Shown here in pieces: positions 35,543 through 45,009 of a DNA stretch of 64,000 nt. Source of the DNA: Actinoplanes couchii. Its GTDB lineage: Bacteria; Actinomycetota; Actinomycetes; Mycobacteriales; Micromonosporaceae. Under the pieces are notes generated by a model, which saw only the letters and a program-made list of their open reading frames with translations, ran no database searches and was not told where the DNA came from. The stretch spans positions 1 through 64,000 of the forward strand of contig NZ_BOMG01000052.1 in NCBI RefSeq assembly GCF_016862075.1, given 5' to 3'. Position 1 is the first letter of the stretch; every line of letters begins with the position of its first letter. The translations under genes and the position numbers were made by a program.

Positions 35543-37687
35543 GTGACGAGCCGACACCTGACCGTAGCCGGACGCGTGGCCCTGCTGATCCGGGCCGGAC
35601 TCATCGCGGGGCTGGTCGTCACCGGGCTCACCTACCCGTTCGCCGCGCTGGCCGGGATGGGTGTCAAGGTCGGCTCGGAAGCCCTGGAGAACATGCCCGA
35701 GCGGCTCACCGAGACGGCGCCGGCACAGTCCACCTACGTCTACGCCAACGACGGCAAGACCCTGCTCACCATGTTCTACGAGGAGCACCGCAAACACGTC
35801 GACCTGGCGAACATGTCGCCGTTCATGATCAAGGCGATCGTGGCGGCCGAGGACAACCGCTTCTTCGAGCACCACGGCGTCGACGCCAAGGGTGTGGCCA
35901 GGGCGTTCGTCGCCAACCAGAAGGCCGGCGGGGTCTCCCAGGGCGCGTCCACGCTGACCATGCAGTACGTGCGGATGGCCCTGCAGAACAGCGCGCGCAC
36001 CCCGCAGGAGGCGCTGGAGGCCACCGAACAGACCGCGGCCCGCAAACTCCGGGAGATGCGGCTCGCCATCGAGGTAGAACAGCGGCTCAGCAAGGAGGAG
36101 ATCCTCGAGCGGTACCTGAACGCCGCGTACTACGGGCATCGCGCCTACGGCGTCTACGCCGCCTCGCAGGTCTTCTTCTCCAAGTCTCCGCGCGATCTCA
36201 CGCTGACCGAGGCGGCCCTGCTGGCCGGGCTGGTCAAGGCGCCGTCCGCCTACGACCCGGCGACCAAGGACCGCAAAGCCGCGACCGAACGCCGCAACTA
36301 CGTGATCGACCAGATGCTCAAGATGAACGCGATCACCGCCGAGCAGGCCGTCAGCGCCCGGCGTTCCAAGATCAAACTCAAGTTGAGTACGCCGCCGAAC
36401 GACTGTGTCTCCGTCTCGTCGCGCCACAACGACTGGGGATTCTTCTGCGACTACTTCAAGAGCTGGTGGCGTGAACAACCCGCCTTCGGCCGCAACCCCC
36501 TCGAGCGGGAGGAGAACCTGCGGCGCGGCGGCTACCGCATCGTCACCTCCATCGACCCCGCCATCCAGCGGTACGCGATGAAGAACGTCCTCGGCAAGGA
36601 ACGCCGTGGCAGCGCGTTCGCCCACGGACAGGTCGTCGTTCAGCCCGGCACCGGGCGGGTCCTCAGCATGGCCGTCAACCGGCGGTACTCCCTCGACCAG
36701 TCCGCCAACGGCCGGCACAGCGACTGGCGGCAGGACCGGGACGTCAAAGGCAACTACCCGAACACCGTCAACCCGCTGCTCGGCGGCGGCGACATGGCCG
36801 GTTACCAGGCCGGCTCCACCTTCAAGATCTTCACGATGCTGGCCGCCCTGGAAGAGGGCATGCCGCTGTCCACCACGTTCTATTCACCGCAGCGGTACGT
36901 GTCCCGCTACATCACCGCACCCGGCCCCGCCACCTGCGGCATCCACTGGTGCCCGAAGAACTCCAGCGAATCCATGACCGGCAACCAGTCCATGTGGAGC
37001 GGCTTCGGCAAATCCGTCAACACCTACTTCGTGCAGCTCGAACAACGCGTCGGCGCGGAGAAGGTGGTCCGGATGGCGGAACGGCTCGGCCTGCGCTGGC
37101 GCACCGCCATCGACAAGAAACTCGCCACCAAGGAACACGCCTCCGAATGGGGCGCCTTCACCCTCGGCGTCAGCGACGCCACCCCCGTCGAGATGGCGAA
37201 CGTCTTCGCCACGCTGGCGGCCGAAGGAAAATACTGCGAGCCGTTGCCGGTGGTCAGCATCCGCAACCCCGACGGCAGTCACGCCCTGTATCAGAAGCGG
37301 CTCATCGCCGCGCCGCGCTGCCATCAGGAGGTGAAGGTCAACGTGGCCCGGGCGGCCACCGACGCGGCCCGATGTGTCACCGGATACGGCTCGGCCCGCG
37401 GCAGCTGCGGCGGATGGGGCACGTCGGAGATGGTGTACGGCACGCTGGGCCGCCCGGTGGCCGGAAAGAGCGGAACCACCGACGGCAACAAGACGGCCTG
37501 GTTCAGCGGTTACACCCCGCAGCTGGCCGCATCCGCCTTTGTCGCCGACCCCGACAACCCGGAACACGTGGTCGGTTCGGGCCGCTCGACGATGTCCAAA
37601 TACACCGTGGCCCAGACCTTGCGGGACGCCCTGAAGGACAAACCCCGAGAGAACTTCAAACCCCCCACCGACAAGTACGTCTGGTAA
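35543..37687 (+). CDS. bifunctional class A penicillin-binding protein
   Basis: A 714-residue protein with an N-terminal transmembrane helix (RVALLIRAGLIAGLVVTGLTYPF), a GT51 transglycosylase domain (AAEDNRFFEHHGVD with catalytic Glu; GASTLTMQYV) and a transpeptidase domain with STFK (Ser425), SVN and KSGTT. It polymerises and cross-links peptidoglycan. The GTG at 35543 lies six bases after TACCGT (35531-35536), so translation may be leaderless; the TTG at 35525 is less likely. Several cysteines in the transpeptidase domain (TCGIHWC, CVTGYG, SCGGWG) suggest disulfides outside the cell. Confidence 0.93.
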   Translation: MTSRHLTVAGRVALLIRAGLIAGLVVTGLTYPFAALAGMGVKVGSEALENMPERLTETAPAQSTYVYANDGKTLLTMFYEEHRKHVDLANMSPFMIKAIVAAEDNRFFEHHGVDAKGVARAFVANQKAGGVSQGASTLTMQYVRMALQNSARTPQEALEATEQTAARKLREMRLAIEVEQRLSKEEILERYLNAAYYGHRAYGVYAASQVFFSKSPRDLTLTEAALLAGLVKAPSAYDPATKDRKAATERRNYVIDQMLKMNAITAEQAVSARRSKIKLKLSTPPNDCVSVSSRHNDWGFFCDYFKSWWREQPAFGRNPLEREENLRRGGYRIVTSIDPAIQRYAMKNVLGKERRGSAFAHGQVVVQPGTGRVLSMAVNRRYSLDQSANGRHSDWRQDRDVKGNYPNTVNPLLGGGDMAGYQAGSTFKIFTMLAALEEGMPLSTTFYSPQRYVSRYITAPGPATCGIHWCPKNSSESMTGNQSMWSGFGKSVNTYFVQLEQRVGAEKVVRMAERLGLRWRTAIDKKLATKEHASEWGAFTLGVSDATPVEMANVFATLAAEGKYCEPLPVVSIRNPDGSHALYQKRLIAAPRCHQEVKVNVARAATDAARCVTGYGSARGSCGGWGTSEMVYGTLGRPVAGKSGTTDGNKTAWFSGYTPQLAASAFVADPDNPEHVVGSGRSTMSKYTVAQTLRDALKDKPRENFKPPTDKYVW

Positions 37688-37702
37688 CCGGCCGGCCGTG
37701 GG

Positions 37703-38302
37703 TCAGGCCGCTGACGGGTAGTGGCGGGGGCGGCGCCAGGCTGGATTGCGGCCGGACAGGGCCACCGTCTGGAGCAGGATCTCTTCCGACGGATCGACCT
37801 GGAGTCCCGGGCTGCCCTCGGGTGGGGACTGGGCCAGGAACTCCGCCAGCGTCTCCAGGACCCTCGGGTCCGCGGCGAAATCCTGGCCGGTGGCTCGGGC
37901 CAGATCCCAACCGTGGATCACCAGCTCGGTCATGGCGATCGTGCCCATCGTCGTGGCCGGCAGGGGCACGCCGGCCGTCTGGGCCGTGCCTGTCCAGGCT
38001 GCCGGGTCCTTCCAGGCGATGGCCAGGTCGGCCAGCAGCACCGGGAGACGGCTGCGCCAATGGGGGGACAGGCCGGCCACCGATGGTCGTGGTGGGCCGC
38101 CGCCGGCACCGGGATCGCCGGTGCGCTTGCGGGCGGCCAGGGTGAATACCAGGGCCTGGCCCATCAGGTGGTCCAACAGAGCCGCGACCGGCCACTCCGG
38201 GCACGGTGTCCGTGCGGTGAGATCACGGCTGTCCACACCCAGCAGCAGCGCTCTGATCTGACGAACCGGCGGGTCGAAATCCAGCGGCACACGATCGGCC
38301 AC
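37703..38302 (-). CDS. TIGR03086-family (DinB/MDMPI-like) metal-binding protein
   Basis: A 199-residue four-helix protein of the mycothiol-dependent maleylpyruvate isomerase N-domain superfamily. TPCPEWPVAALLDHLMGQ (first His), and MTELVIHGWDLARATGQ (Glu and His) supply the usual metal ligands. The substrate is unknown. Start choice: GTG at 38302, with AAGGAGG six bases away. The ATG at 38308 sits directly on that SD. It converges with the PBP gene, the stops lying 15 bases apart. Confidence 0.85.
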   Translation of the reverse strand: MADRVPLDFDPPVRQIRALLLGVDSRDLTARTPCPEWPVAALLDHLMGQALVFTLAARKRTGDPGAGGGPPRPSVAGLSPHWRSRLPVLLADLAIAWKDPAAWTGTAQTAGVPLPATTMGTIAMTELVIHGWDLARATGQDFAADPRVLETLAEFLAQSPPEGSPGLQVDPSEEILLQTVALSGRNPAWRRPRHYPSAA

Positions 38303-38484
38303 GATCATCCTCCTTCGGTTGTCGTACGCCTCACGATAAGAGGGAGGTACGACTCTCTCCGGACCCCGATTTCCGCTTTCGCACGCAGGGCCGTTTCCGA
38401 CGGCCAGCATCAATACGCAGGTTCCCGGCGGTGGCTGGGAAACCCTGACATCTGCTGCGGACCGGGCTGTGGTTTCGGGACGGC

Positions 38485-41136
38485 TCAGTCCTGGGTGCCG
38501 GGGACCGCGGGCATGCCCTGGCGCTGGTTGTCCGGCACACCGTTGCCGGGCGGGAACGTGCCGCCGGGAGGTGTTCCGTTACCGGGGAAGTTCCCGTGGT
38601 TGGGCGGTGCACCGGGACCGGGGAAGCCACCCGGGCCGGAAGGGGAACCTGGACCGGGAAAGCCGCCGGGCGTTCCCCCGTGGAACGGCATCACCTGCGT
38701 GGGCATGCCTTGGAGGGTCTCGTCCGCGCTGGAGGAACCCGGGCCGCCGAAACCTCCGGGGCCGTTGGCGCCGGGATGGTTGTTCGGGCGGCCCATCGCC
38801 GGGTCGAACGGGGCCGGGCCGGATCCGGCGTGATCGGCAGGGATCCGGCCGGGGCTACCCAGGTCGAACACGTCAGGACCGAGTCGGTTCTGGTCCGCGA
38901 AGCCGTCGTGGCCGGCACGGTTCTGGTCGGGGAAACCGTCGTGGCCGGGGCGGTTCGGGTCGGGGAAACCGGTGCCGGAATTGCCGGAGTTGGGGAAACC
39001 TGAGGGCTGCTCTCCCGCGGGCGGGAACGGCTGGGGCGCGTCGTTCGACGGGCGGAAGTCGGCGGCCTGACCGTTGCGGGCGGGGCGGTGGGGCCCGGGA
39101 CCCGACGGGGCCGGGAAGTCGGGGCCACCGAATTCGGGGCCTCCGGAGTAGGCGGCTTCCGATCCGTTCGGCGGCTGGAAGCTCGGGCCTGCTCCCGGCG
39201 TACCGGAAAAGCCTGAGACCTGGCCGGAACGACCCGGGAAACCGGAGACCGGACCGCCCTGGCCGGAGGGACCGGGACCGGAATGGGGTGGGCCGGCGAA
39301 GCCGGGGCCGGTGCCCGCCGGGCCGGGGAAACCGGGACCGGAGAACGCCTGGCCGGGGAAGACCGGGCCGGGGAACTCGGAGCCGGATGAAGAGCCGGAG
39401 GACGAGCCGGAGGAATCCGCGTCGACGTAGTCACGGTCGGTGAACTCCGGGCCGGAGAAACCGGGGCCCGAGCCTCGGGGGCCGGAGACGACCTCGCCCG
39501 AGACGATCTCGCCGGTGATGACCGGGCCGGACGCCACCGACGTGGCCCGGGTCGGAGCGTTGTGGCTCGGAAAGACCGTCTGCAACGGCTGGGCCGACGT
39601 CGCCCTCGGCGCCTGGCCCGCCGGAGCCCCCTGCGGCGACCCGGACTGGCCGGGCTTGGACTGGCTGGGCACCTGCTGGTTCGGCACGGACGGGGAAGCG
39701 TGACCGTTCGGCTGCTGGGACTGGGCGCCCTGCGGGCCCGCGTGGGCGGCGGACACCAGACGGCGGGCGATCTCCGGCGCGGCGGCCCAGTGCAGGCCCA
39801 GCTGGGAGGCGTGCACCTGGCGCCAGACGAAACCCTCCGGGTTGCCGCCGGACCAGGTCCAGGCCGGGTTGGCACCGGCCCGCGGGGTGACGACCGCCCG
39901 GTGCTGCTTGTAACCGGTGATCCGGGCGCCCGCCGGAGCCAGCACCGACGTGCCGGGAGCGGTGGCCTCACGGTAACCGGCGACGGTCTGCTCGCTGGTG
40001 GTGGCGGTCGCGTCGAGGACGCCGCACATCGGACGGCCGTCCAGCTCGTGACCCAGCCACGGCAGGGCGACACCCTCGGCGACGATCGGCCAGCCGTCCC
40101 GGGCGAACTGCGCGATCGCCGCGTTGAGGCGACGGTTGGCGGACAGCTCCTCCGCGTACCCCTCGGGCAGACCGGCCCCCACGATCAGCCCACGGGTGCC
40201 CGGCGGCAGAGCCTCGTCGCGCAGCGGGTCGACCACCGCGACATCGGCGCCCGCGGCGGTGAGCAGCTCGGCCGTCTCCACATAGGTGTAGGGGGCGCCC
40301 TGACCACCGGCCAGCGCGATCACCGGGCGCTTGTCGAACACGACGCCCTCGCCGGCCGCCTCCGCCGGAGTCCACAGCGGGCCGGGGATCGGCGGCGCGG
40401 ACGTGGCCAGCGACATCAGCCGGTCCATGTCGAGCGAACCCGAAACAGCCTCACCCAGGCGGCGTACGGCCCGGCCGGCCTCGACGGTCCGGTGCGCGAC
40501 CGGGACCAGCCCGTGCGTACGTGCGGGAAGGACGTTGGGCAGGTCACCACGGTGCAGGGCGCCGAGCACCGGCATGCCGATGTCGTCCATCGCGCTGCGC
40601 AGCATCTGCTCGTGCCGGTCGGAGGCAACCCGGTTCAGGATCACGCCGCCCAGGTGCACCATCTCGTCGAACATCCGGAAGCCGTGCACCAGCGCGGCCA
40701 GCGAATGGCCCATCGCGGCGACGTCCACCACCAGGACCACCGGAGCACGCAGAGCGGCGGCGACCGAGGCGGTGCCGTCGACCTCGGGCTGGCCGGTGAG
40801 ACTGTCGAACAGGCCCATCGCGCCCTCGATCACCGAGACCTGGGCACCGGACGCGCCGTGCGCGAACAGCGGCGCCACCCGCTGGGCGCCGACCAGACGA
40901 GGATCCAGGTTGCGGCCGGGGCGACCGGCGGCAAGACCGAGGTACGCGGCGTCGGTGTGATCCGGGCCGACCTTGAAACCCGCCGTGGGGATGCCACGGC
41001 CACTGAGCGCGGCGAGCAGGCCCACGGCGATAGCTGTCTTGCCGTGGCCCGACGACGGCGCGCTCACGACCAGACGAGGCTGGGCGGTGATCAATGTCTC
41101 CCCCGAGGTTTCCGCAGGCGGCTGCCACGTGTTCAT
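38485..41136 (-). CDS. cobB: cobyrinate/hydrogenobyrinate a,c-diamide synthase with long low-complexity tail and missing glutaminase Cys
   Basis: An 883-residue protein. Residues 20-465 are a CobB/CbiA core: the P-loop SSGHGKT near 28-34, VGPDHTDAAYLGLAAGRPGRNLDP, a middle EGAMGLFD motif, then the class I glutamine amidotransferase domain. The normal nucleophile motif AECGG reads AEGVA (Glu354-Gly355), so the catalytic Cys is absent; His at 442/449 remains. Residues 466-883 are Gly/Pro/Ser-rich with FPGPG, GHDGFPDQNRAGHDG and similar repeats, unlike the usual CobB of about 450 residues. It amidates the a and c side chains. ATG at 41136; divergent from the SURF1 gene. Confidence 0.9.
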   Translation of the reverse strand: MNTWQPPAETSGETLITAQPRLVVSAPSSGHGKTAIAVGLLAALSGRGIPTAGFKVGPDHTDAAYLGLAAGRPGRNLDPRLVGAQRVAPLFAHGASGAQVSVIEGAMGLFDSLTGQPEVDGTASVAAALRAPVVLVVDVAAMGHSLAALVHGFRMFDEMVHLGGVILNRVASDRHEQMLRSAMDDIGMPVLGALHRGDLPNVLPARTHGLVPVAHRTVEAGRAVRRLGEAVSGSLDMDRLMSLATSAPPIPGPLWTPAEAAGEGVVFDKRPVIALAGGQGAPYTYVETAELLTAAGADVAVVDPLRDEALPPGTRGLIVGAGLPEGYAEELSANRRLNAAIAQFARDGWPIVAEGVALPWLGHELDGRPMCGVLDATATTSEQTVAGYREATAPGTSVLAPAGARITGYKQHRAVVTPRAGANPAWTWSGGNPEGFVWRQVHASQLGLHWAAAPEIARRLVSAAHAGPQGAQSQQPNGHASPSVPNQQVPSQSKPGQSGSPQGAPAGQAPRATSAQPLQTVFPSHNAPTRATSVASGPVITGEIVSGEVVSGPRGSGPGFSGPEFTDRDYVDADSSGSSSGSSSGSEFPGPVFPGQAFSGPGFPGPAGTGPGFAGPPHSGPGPSGQGGPVSGFPGRSGQVSGFSGTPGAGPSFQPPNGSEAAYSGGPEFGGPDFPAPSGPGPHRPARNGQAADFRPSNDAPQPFPPAGEQPSGFPNSGNSGTGFPDPNRPGHDGFPDQNRAGHDGFADQNRLGPDVFDLGSPGRIPADHAGSGPAPFDPAMGRPNNHPGANGPGGFGGPGSSSADETLQGMPTQVMPFHGGTPGGFPGPGSPSGPGGFPGPGAPPNHGNFPGNGTPPGGTFPPGNGVPDNQRQGMPAVPGTQD

Positions 41137-41204
41137 CGACTGCCGGAGGTCGCAGACTACCTGGCTGCGGCGGGAGGCACCCGCTGGCCGGGTAGCCTCA
41201 GGGG

Positions 41205-42176
41205 GTGTACCGGTTCCTGCTGACCCCTCGCTGGCTGGGTGCGGCCGCACTCACCGTCGTCGCCTCCGCGGTCATGGTCGTGCTCGGCAACTGGCAGTTG
41301 CACCGATATCAGGAACGAACCGGCATCAATCAGCGTATCGAAGCGGCGGCCGGCGTTGACGCGGTGCCGCTCAGCTCCGTGATGGGCGCACCGGCCGTCG
41401 CCGGCACCGCCGGACCCAACGCCGGCAAGTCCGTGGCCTGGACAAAGGTCACGATCAGCGGTCGGTACGACCCGGCGAACGAGATTCAGGCCCGCGGTCG
41501 TACGGTCGGGGCCGAGGTCGGTTTCGAGATCGTCACGCCGTTGATCCTCGACGACGGGACAGCGGTCCTGATCGATCGCGGCTGGGTGCCCGCGCCGGCC
41601 GGCGGAGCCCTGCTGTCACCCGAGGTCCCGGCCGCGCCGACCGGGCGGGTGACGGTCGTCGGCAAGATTCACCTGTCGGAAAGTAGACCCGCTCCGGTGG
41701 AACGGCGTGACGGTCGTCTCGACACCCGCCGGATCAACCTGCCGCGCCTCGCCACCGAACTTCCCTATCCGGTGTACGGGTCGTACCTCCTGTTGACCGA
41801 GCAGACCCCCGCCGCGGACCCGGCCTTCGTGCAGATCCCGAGCGCGCACGAGGACGCCTGGCAGAACGGGGGCTACGCCGTCCAGTGGTGGATCTTCTCG
41901 GGGATGGTCTTCGTCCTGTACGGGTGGCAGGCCCGGCGGGAGGCCCTGGAACGTGCCGGGGGGCCGTTGGCCGGCACCCGCTCCGCAAAGGCGGAGCAGC
42001 CCCTCGACCGCGTCGCGGCGGCTGACGCCCGCGCTGCCGCTCGTGCTGCTTCTTCTGCCTCTACTTCCGGTGACCGCGTTGCTGAGGCCGATGCCCGGGA
42101 TCGGGCGGCGACGGTGACCGCGGAGCGTTCGGACGGCACCGAGCGTCGCCTCGCGGCGCCGGACGACGCCGGTTAA
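41205..42176 (+). CDS. SURF1-family cytochrome oxidase assembly protein
   Basis: A 323-residue protein. The N-terminal TM helix (WLGAAALTVVASAVMVVLGNWQLHRY) bears the LGNWQL signature, followed by an extracytoplasmic domain with GWVPAP, YGSYLLL and a C-terminal TM (YAVQWWIFSGMVFVLYGW) of SURF1 type. It assists insertion of haem into aa3 oxidase. The tail (residues 255-323) is Ala-rich, acidic/basic and low-complexity. GTG start at 41205 with TAGCCT six bases upstream and no SD beyond GGGGG; leaderless translation is possible. Adjacent cob genes recall the mycobacterial cobC-SURF1-cobD order. Confidence 0.85.
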   Translation: MYRFLLTPRWLGAAALTVVASAVMVVLGNWQLHRYQERTGINQRIEAAAGVDAVPLSSVMGAPAVAGTAGPNAGKSVAWTKVTISGRYDPANEIQARGRTVGAEVGFEIVTPLILDDGTAVLIDRGWVPAPAGGALLSPEVPAAPTGRVTVVGKIHLSESRPAPVERRDGRLDTRRINLPRLATELPYPVYGSYLLLTEQTPAADPAFVQIPSAHEDAWQNGGYAVQWWIFSGMVFVLYGWQARREALERAGGPLAGTRSAKAEQPLDRVAAADARAAARAASSASTSGDRVAEADARDRAATVTAERSDGTERRLAAPDDAG

Positions 42177-42186
42177 TGTCTCGGGC

Positions 42187-42621
42187 ATGACGTTCCCGCA
42201 GGGTGATCCGTGGGGCCCGCCCACGCCCCCGCCGGAACCCGCGACCCCGGGTTCCCCGATGGCGGCGGCCGGCCCGGTGATCGTCGAGATAGCCGAGATA
42301 CAGATCACCTCGACGCTGGTGCGCACCCCGGTCGGCGATCTGCCGCTGGCCGGCTCCCGCTGGCAGGTCGCCGACCACTGGATCTCCCAGCGCCGCACCC
42401 CCACCTGGGCGAAGATCGTGGCCTTCGTCGGCATGTGCCCGACCGCGTTCCTGAGCCTGCTCCTGCTGCTGGTCAAGGAAACAGTCCCGCAGGGAACGAT
42501 GCACGTCACAGTCACCAGCGGCCCGCATCAGTACGTCGCCCGCATCACCCTCCACACCGAGAACGACGTCGCCACACTCAACCAGCAGGTCAACTACGTC
42601 CGCAGCCTGGCCGCCCTGTAG
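42187..42621 (+). CDS. small membrane protein, unknown
   Basis: A 144-residue protein with a Pro-rich N-terminus, a predicted strand-rich middle (VIVEIAEIQITSTLVRTPVGDLPLAG), one transmembrane helix (IVAFVGMCPTAFLSLLLLLV) and a C-terminal strand region. No family is recognised. The -10-like TAATGT overlaps the stop codon of the SURF1 gene, and the ATG is seven bases beyond it, so a leaderless transcript is plausible. The 197 bases to the ligase stop hold nothing I can support. Confidence 0.65.
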   Translation: MTFPQGDPWGPPTPPPEPATPGSPMAAAGPVIVEIAEIQITSTLVRTPVGDLPLAGSRWQVADHWISQRRTPTWAKIVAFVGMCPTAFLSLLLLLVKETVPQGTMHVTVTSGPHQYVARITLHTENDVATLNQQVNYVRSLAAL

Positions 42622-42818
42622 CCCGCACCTTCAGCCGACCGCCGACCGCCACCGGAAGCCGCCATGGCAAGTGTCCGGCGGTGAGAGTGGGGACGAGCCG
42701 CCCGGCAGGGCCAGACCGACAAGGGCACGATCGAGCCACCCGGGCCAGGTCAGAGCACGGCAAGGACGGACGAGCCCGGACAGCCGGACCGTGGTGAGGG
42801 CGGTTCGGTCTGCCAGGC

Positions 42819-44678
42819 TCAAGTCGGTGGGGGTGGGTGGGCTGCGTTGAGGGCCTGGACCGCGTCGATGGTGTCGGCTTCGGCGGCCGGCTTGTCGTCC
42901 CGGTAGCGGAGGACCCGCGCGAAACGCAGCGCGACACCACCCGGATAGCGGGTCGAGGTCTGGACGCCGTCGAAGGCGATCTCCACCACCTGTTCGGGGC
43001 GAACCCGCACCACCCAGCCGTCGTCGGAGACCGCTAGTTGCTGGAATCGTTCGGTCTGCCAGCGCAGCAACTCGTCGGTCAGTCCCTTGAACGTCTTGCC
43101 CAGCATGACGAACTCACCGGTCCGTGGATCACGGGCGCCCAGGTGCAGGTTGGACAGCCGGCCTTTACGGCGGCCGCTGCCCCGTTCAACCGCGAGTACC
43201 ACCAGGTCGAGTGTGTGCCGAGGTTTCACCTTCACCCAGGCCGAACCACGACGGCCGACGTCGTAGGGCGCGTCCGGCGCCTTGATCACCACCCCTTCCT
43301 GCCCCGCGGCGAGAGCGGCGGCAAACGCAGCGGCCGCCTCTTCCCCGGTCTCCACTTCGGTCCGCCCGACGATCAGCGATTCCGGCACGACACCCCCGAG
43401 AGCGGCCCACCGCGCCCGCCCCGGTTCGTCAAGCAGGTCAACACCATCAAGGTGAAGGAGATCAAAGAAAAACGGCCGAATCCCACCACCGGACGCGGCA
43501 AGGCCGGAGGAAGCCGCACCACCGGACACGGCAGGGGTGGGGGCAGGGAGTCCGCCAGGCGCGGAGGAGCCAGTGGCCGGACTGTCCGCCGGAGCGGTTT
43601 CGGGCGCGGCAGGTTCGGAAGCCGGATTGACGGCCGGGACAGCACCCGGCGCGGCTGGGGCGACAGCCGAACCCTCCGCTGGACCACCCCCGAGCGCGAC
43701 CGGGTCGACAACTGGAACACCACTGGTTGCGGCAGAGCCGGTGGTCGGGCCGGCGGCTGGGGCAGCGCTGGGCGTGGCGGGATCGGGGCGGGCTGGGGTG
43801 CGGCGGGTGGTGGGGGTGTTTCTGGTTGCGGTTCGGCTTGAGGTTTCCTGGAACGGGCGTGGGCGGCCGGCATCGTCGGTCAGCATCGCCTCGCCGTCCA
43901 GGATCGCCTCCCGCAGGGGTAGGGAGCGGACCGCCTCGGCCACCTCTGGCAGGCGGGACGTTATGTCGTCCAGGCTTCTGGTGAAGATCGCCACCTCGTT
44001 GCCGGAACGGTGGACCTGGATGCGGATGCCGTCGAGTTTGGCGTCCACCACTGCGGGCGTGCCGGTGGCCAGCAGGGCGGCTGCCACGTCGGGGGCACTG
44101 CCGGCCAGCATCGGGCTCAACGGGGTTCCCACCCGGAGCTGGATCTGGGCCAGTGCTGGTGCTCCGCCGGTCAGTGCGGCGGCTGCTACCAGCTTCAGAT
44201 CGCCGGACAGCAGCAGTGCGCGGCGGACCACCGTGGACGGCACACCGGCCGCGGACGCCACCGCCTCGGCCAGCAGGCCCGCCTGGGCACCCTGGCGCAA
44301 CTCGCCGCTGAACAGGCCGGTCAGCAGTGTCTGCTCCGGCTCGGTGGCGGCGCTGAAGAGTGCTCCCAGAAGCTGTTTGCGCCGGGACTGGGAGCCGGTG
44401 CCGGCGACCGTGGAGAGCTCGGCGATGGCCTCGTCCACGGCGGCGACGGTCAGAGTGGGGTCGGCGGCTGGTGGCGGGCGGTCGCGCAGCGCGGCCCAAC
44501 CCACACCGGTCTGGCGTTGCCGCAGCTCACCGGCCAGGTAAGCGGCACCGGCGACGATCTCACCGGGATCCAGGCGCCGGAGCGCGGCGGCCAGCAGCTC
44601 GATCTTGGCCTTGCGGCCCGAGGTCGCGGTGACGGCGGCCGAGGTGGCAGCGATGTCGAGGAACCGCACGATCTCCAT
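42819..44678 (-). CDS. ATP-dependent DNA ligase with low-complexity insertion in the adenylation domain
   Basis: A 619-residue LigB-type (actinobacterial LigB/archaeal-like) ligase. It has an N-terminal DNA-binding domain (1-185), a nucleotidyltransferase with motif I DAKLDGIRIQ (Lys214), ILDGEAML, then PFFFDLLHLDG, EGVVIKAP and WVKVKPRHTLDLVVL, and an OB domain to the C-terminus. Between residues about 281 and 399 the chain is Ala/Pro/Gly/Ser repeat-like (about 118 residues), which splits the adenylation domain just after RPRPFQ. Usual LigB proteins are about 500-510 long. It seals nicks, probably a non-essential repair role besides NAD-ligase. The start is ATG 44678; GTG 44696 is an alternative. 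Confidence 0.9.
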   Translation of the reverse strand: MEIVRFLDIAATSAAVTATSGRKAKIELLAAALRRLDPGEIVAGAAYLAGELRQRQTGVGWAALRDRPPPAADPTLTVAAVDEAIAELSTVAGTGSQSRRKQLLGALFSAATEPEQTLLTGLFSGELRQGAQAGLLAEAVASAAGVPSTVVRRALLLSGDLKLVAAAALTGGAPALAQIQLRVGTPLSPMLAGSAPDVAAALLATGTPAVVDAKLDGIRIQVHRSGNEVAIFTRSLDDITSRLPEVAEAVRSLPLREAILDGEAMLTDDAGRPRPFQETSSRTATRNTPTTRRTPARPDPATPSAAPAAGPTTGSAATSGVPVVDPVALGGGPAEGSAVAPAAPGAVPAVNPASEPAAPETAPADSPATGSSAPGGLPAPTPAVSGGAASSGLAASGGGIRPFFFDLLHLDGVDLLDEPGRARWAALGGVVPESLIVGRTEVETGEEAAAAFAAALAAGQEGVVIKAPDAPYDVGRRGSAWVKVKPRHTLDLVVLAVERGSGRRKGRLSNLHLGARDPRTGEFVMLGKTFKGLTDELLRWQTERFQQLAVSDDGWVVRVRPEQVVEIAFDGVQTSTRYPGGVALRFARVLRYRDDKPAAEADTIDAVQALNAAHPPPPT

Positions 44679-44682
44679 CCTG

Positions 44683-44792
44683 TCAGCAGGCGGCACATTC
44701 CGTGGGCCGGTCAGCGACCACTGACCCCGGACGAGGGATCAGCAGGCGACACATTCCGTGGACCGGTCAGCGACCACTGACCCCGGACGAGG
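44683..44792. repeat. 56-bp tandem duplication directly upstream of the ligase gene
   Basis: The unit TCAGCAGGCGGCACATTCCG... at 44683-44738 recurs at 44739-44792 with two substitutions. It covers the alternative ligase start and the expected promoter region, so promoter elements may be doubled. Confidence 0.95.
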
Positions 44793-45009
44793 AAGACGAA
44801 AGAAGCAGAGGCGCAGCAAAAGAGCGGAGGACGGCAGGCGGAACGCAAGGGCTAGGGAGAAGCTAGGCCGAGCGCGGAAGAAAGGCAGCGGGAAGGCGGA
44901 GGCGGAGATAGGCGAGGCAGATCCCGACGAGAACGGCATGGACCAGGGCGAACCCAGAGGCGGATGCTCACCCCCGTACCAGAAAAGGGTGGGCCGCAAG
45001 CCACGCGGA
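44793..45009. other. purine-rich non-coding stretch
   Basis: From about 44790 to 44930 the + strand is strongly purine-biased, with runs such as GGAAGACGAAAGAAGCAGAG and AGCGGGAAGGCGGAGGCGGA. An ORF reads across it, but it encodes only Arg/Lys/Glu/Gly repeats with no family character. I see no gene here. Confidence 0.6.

Noticed and set aside
41137-41204. A cobalamin riboswitch upstream of cobB
   Set aside because: The short divergent gap and the gap before cobC show no B12-box-like sequence or long structured leader.
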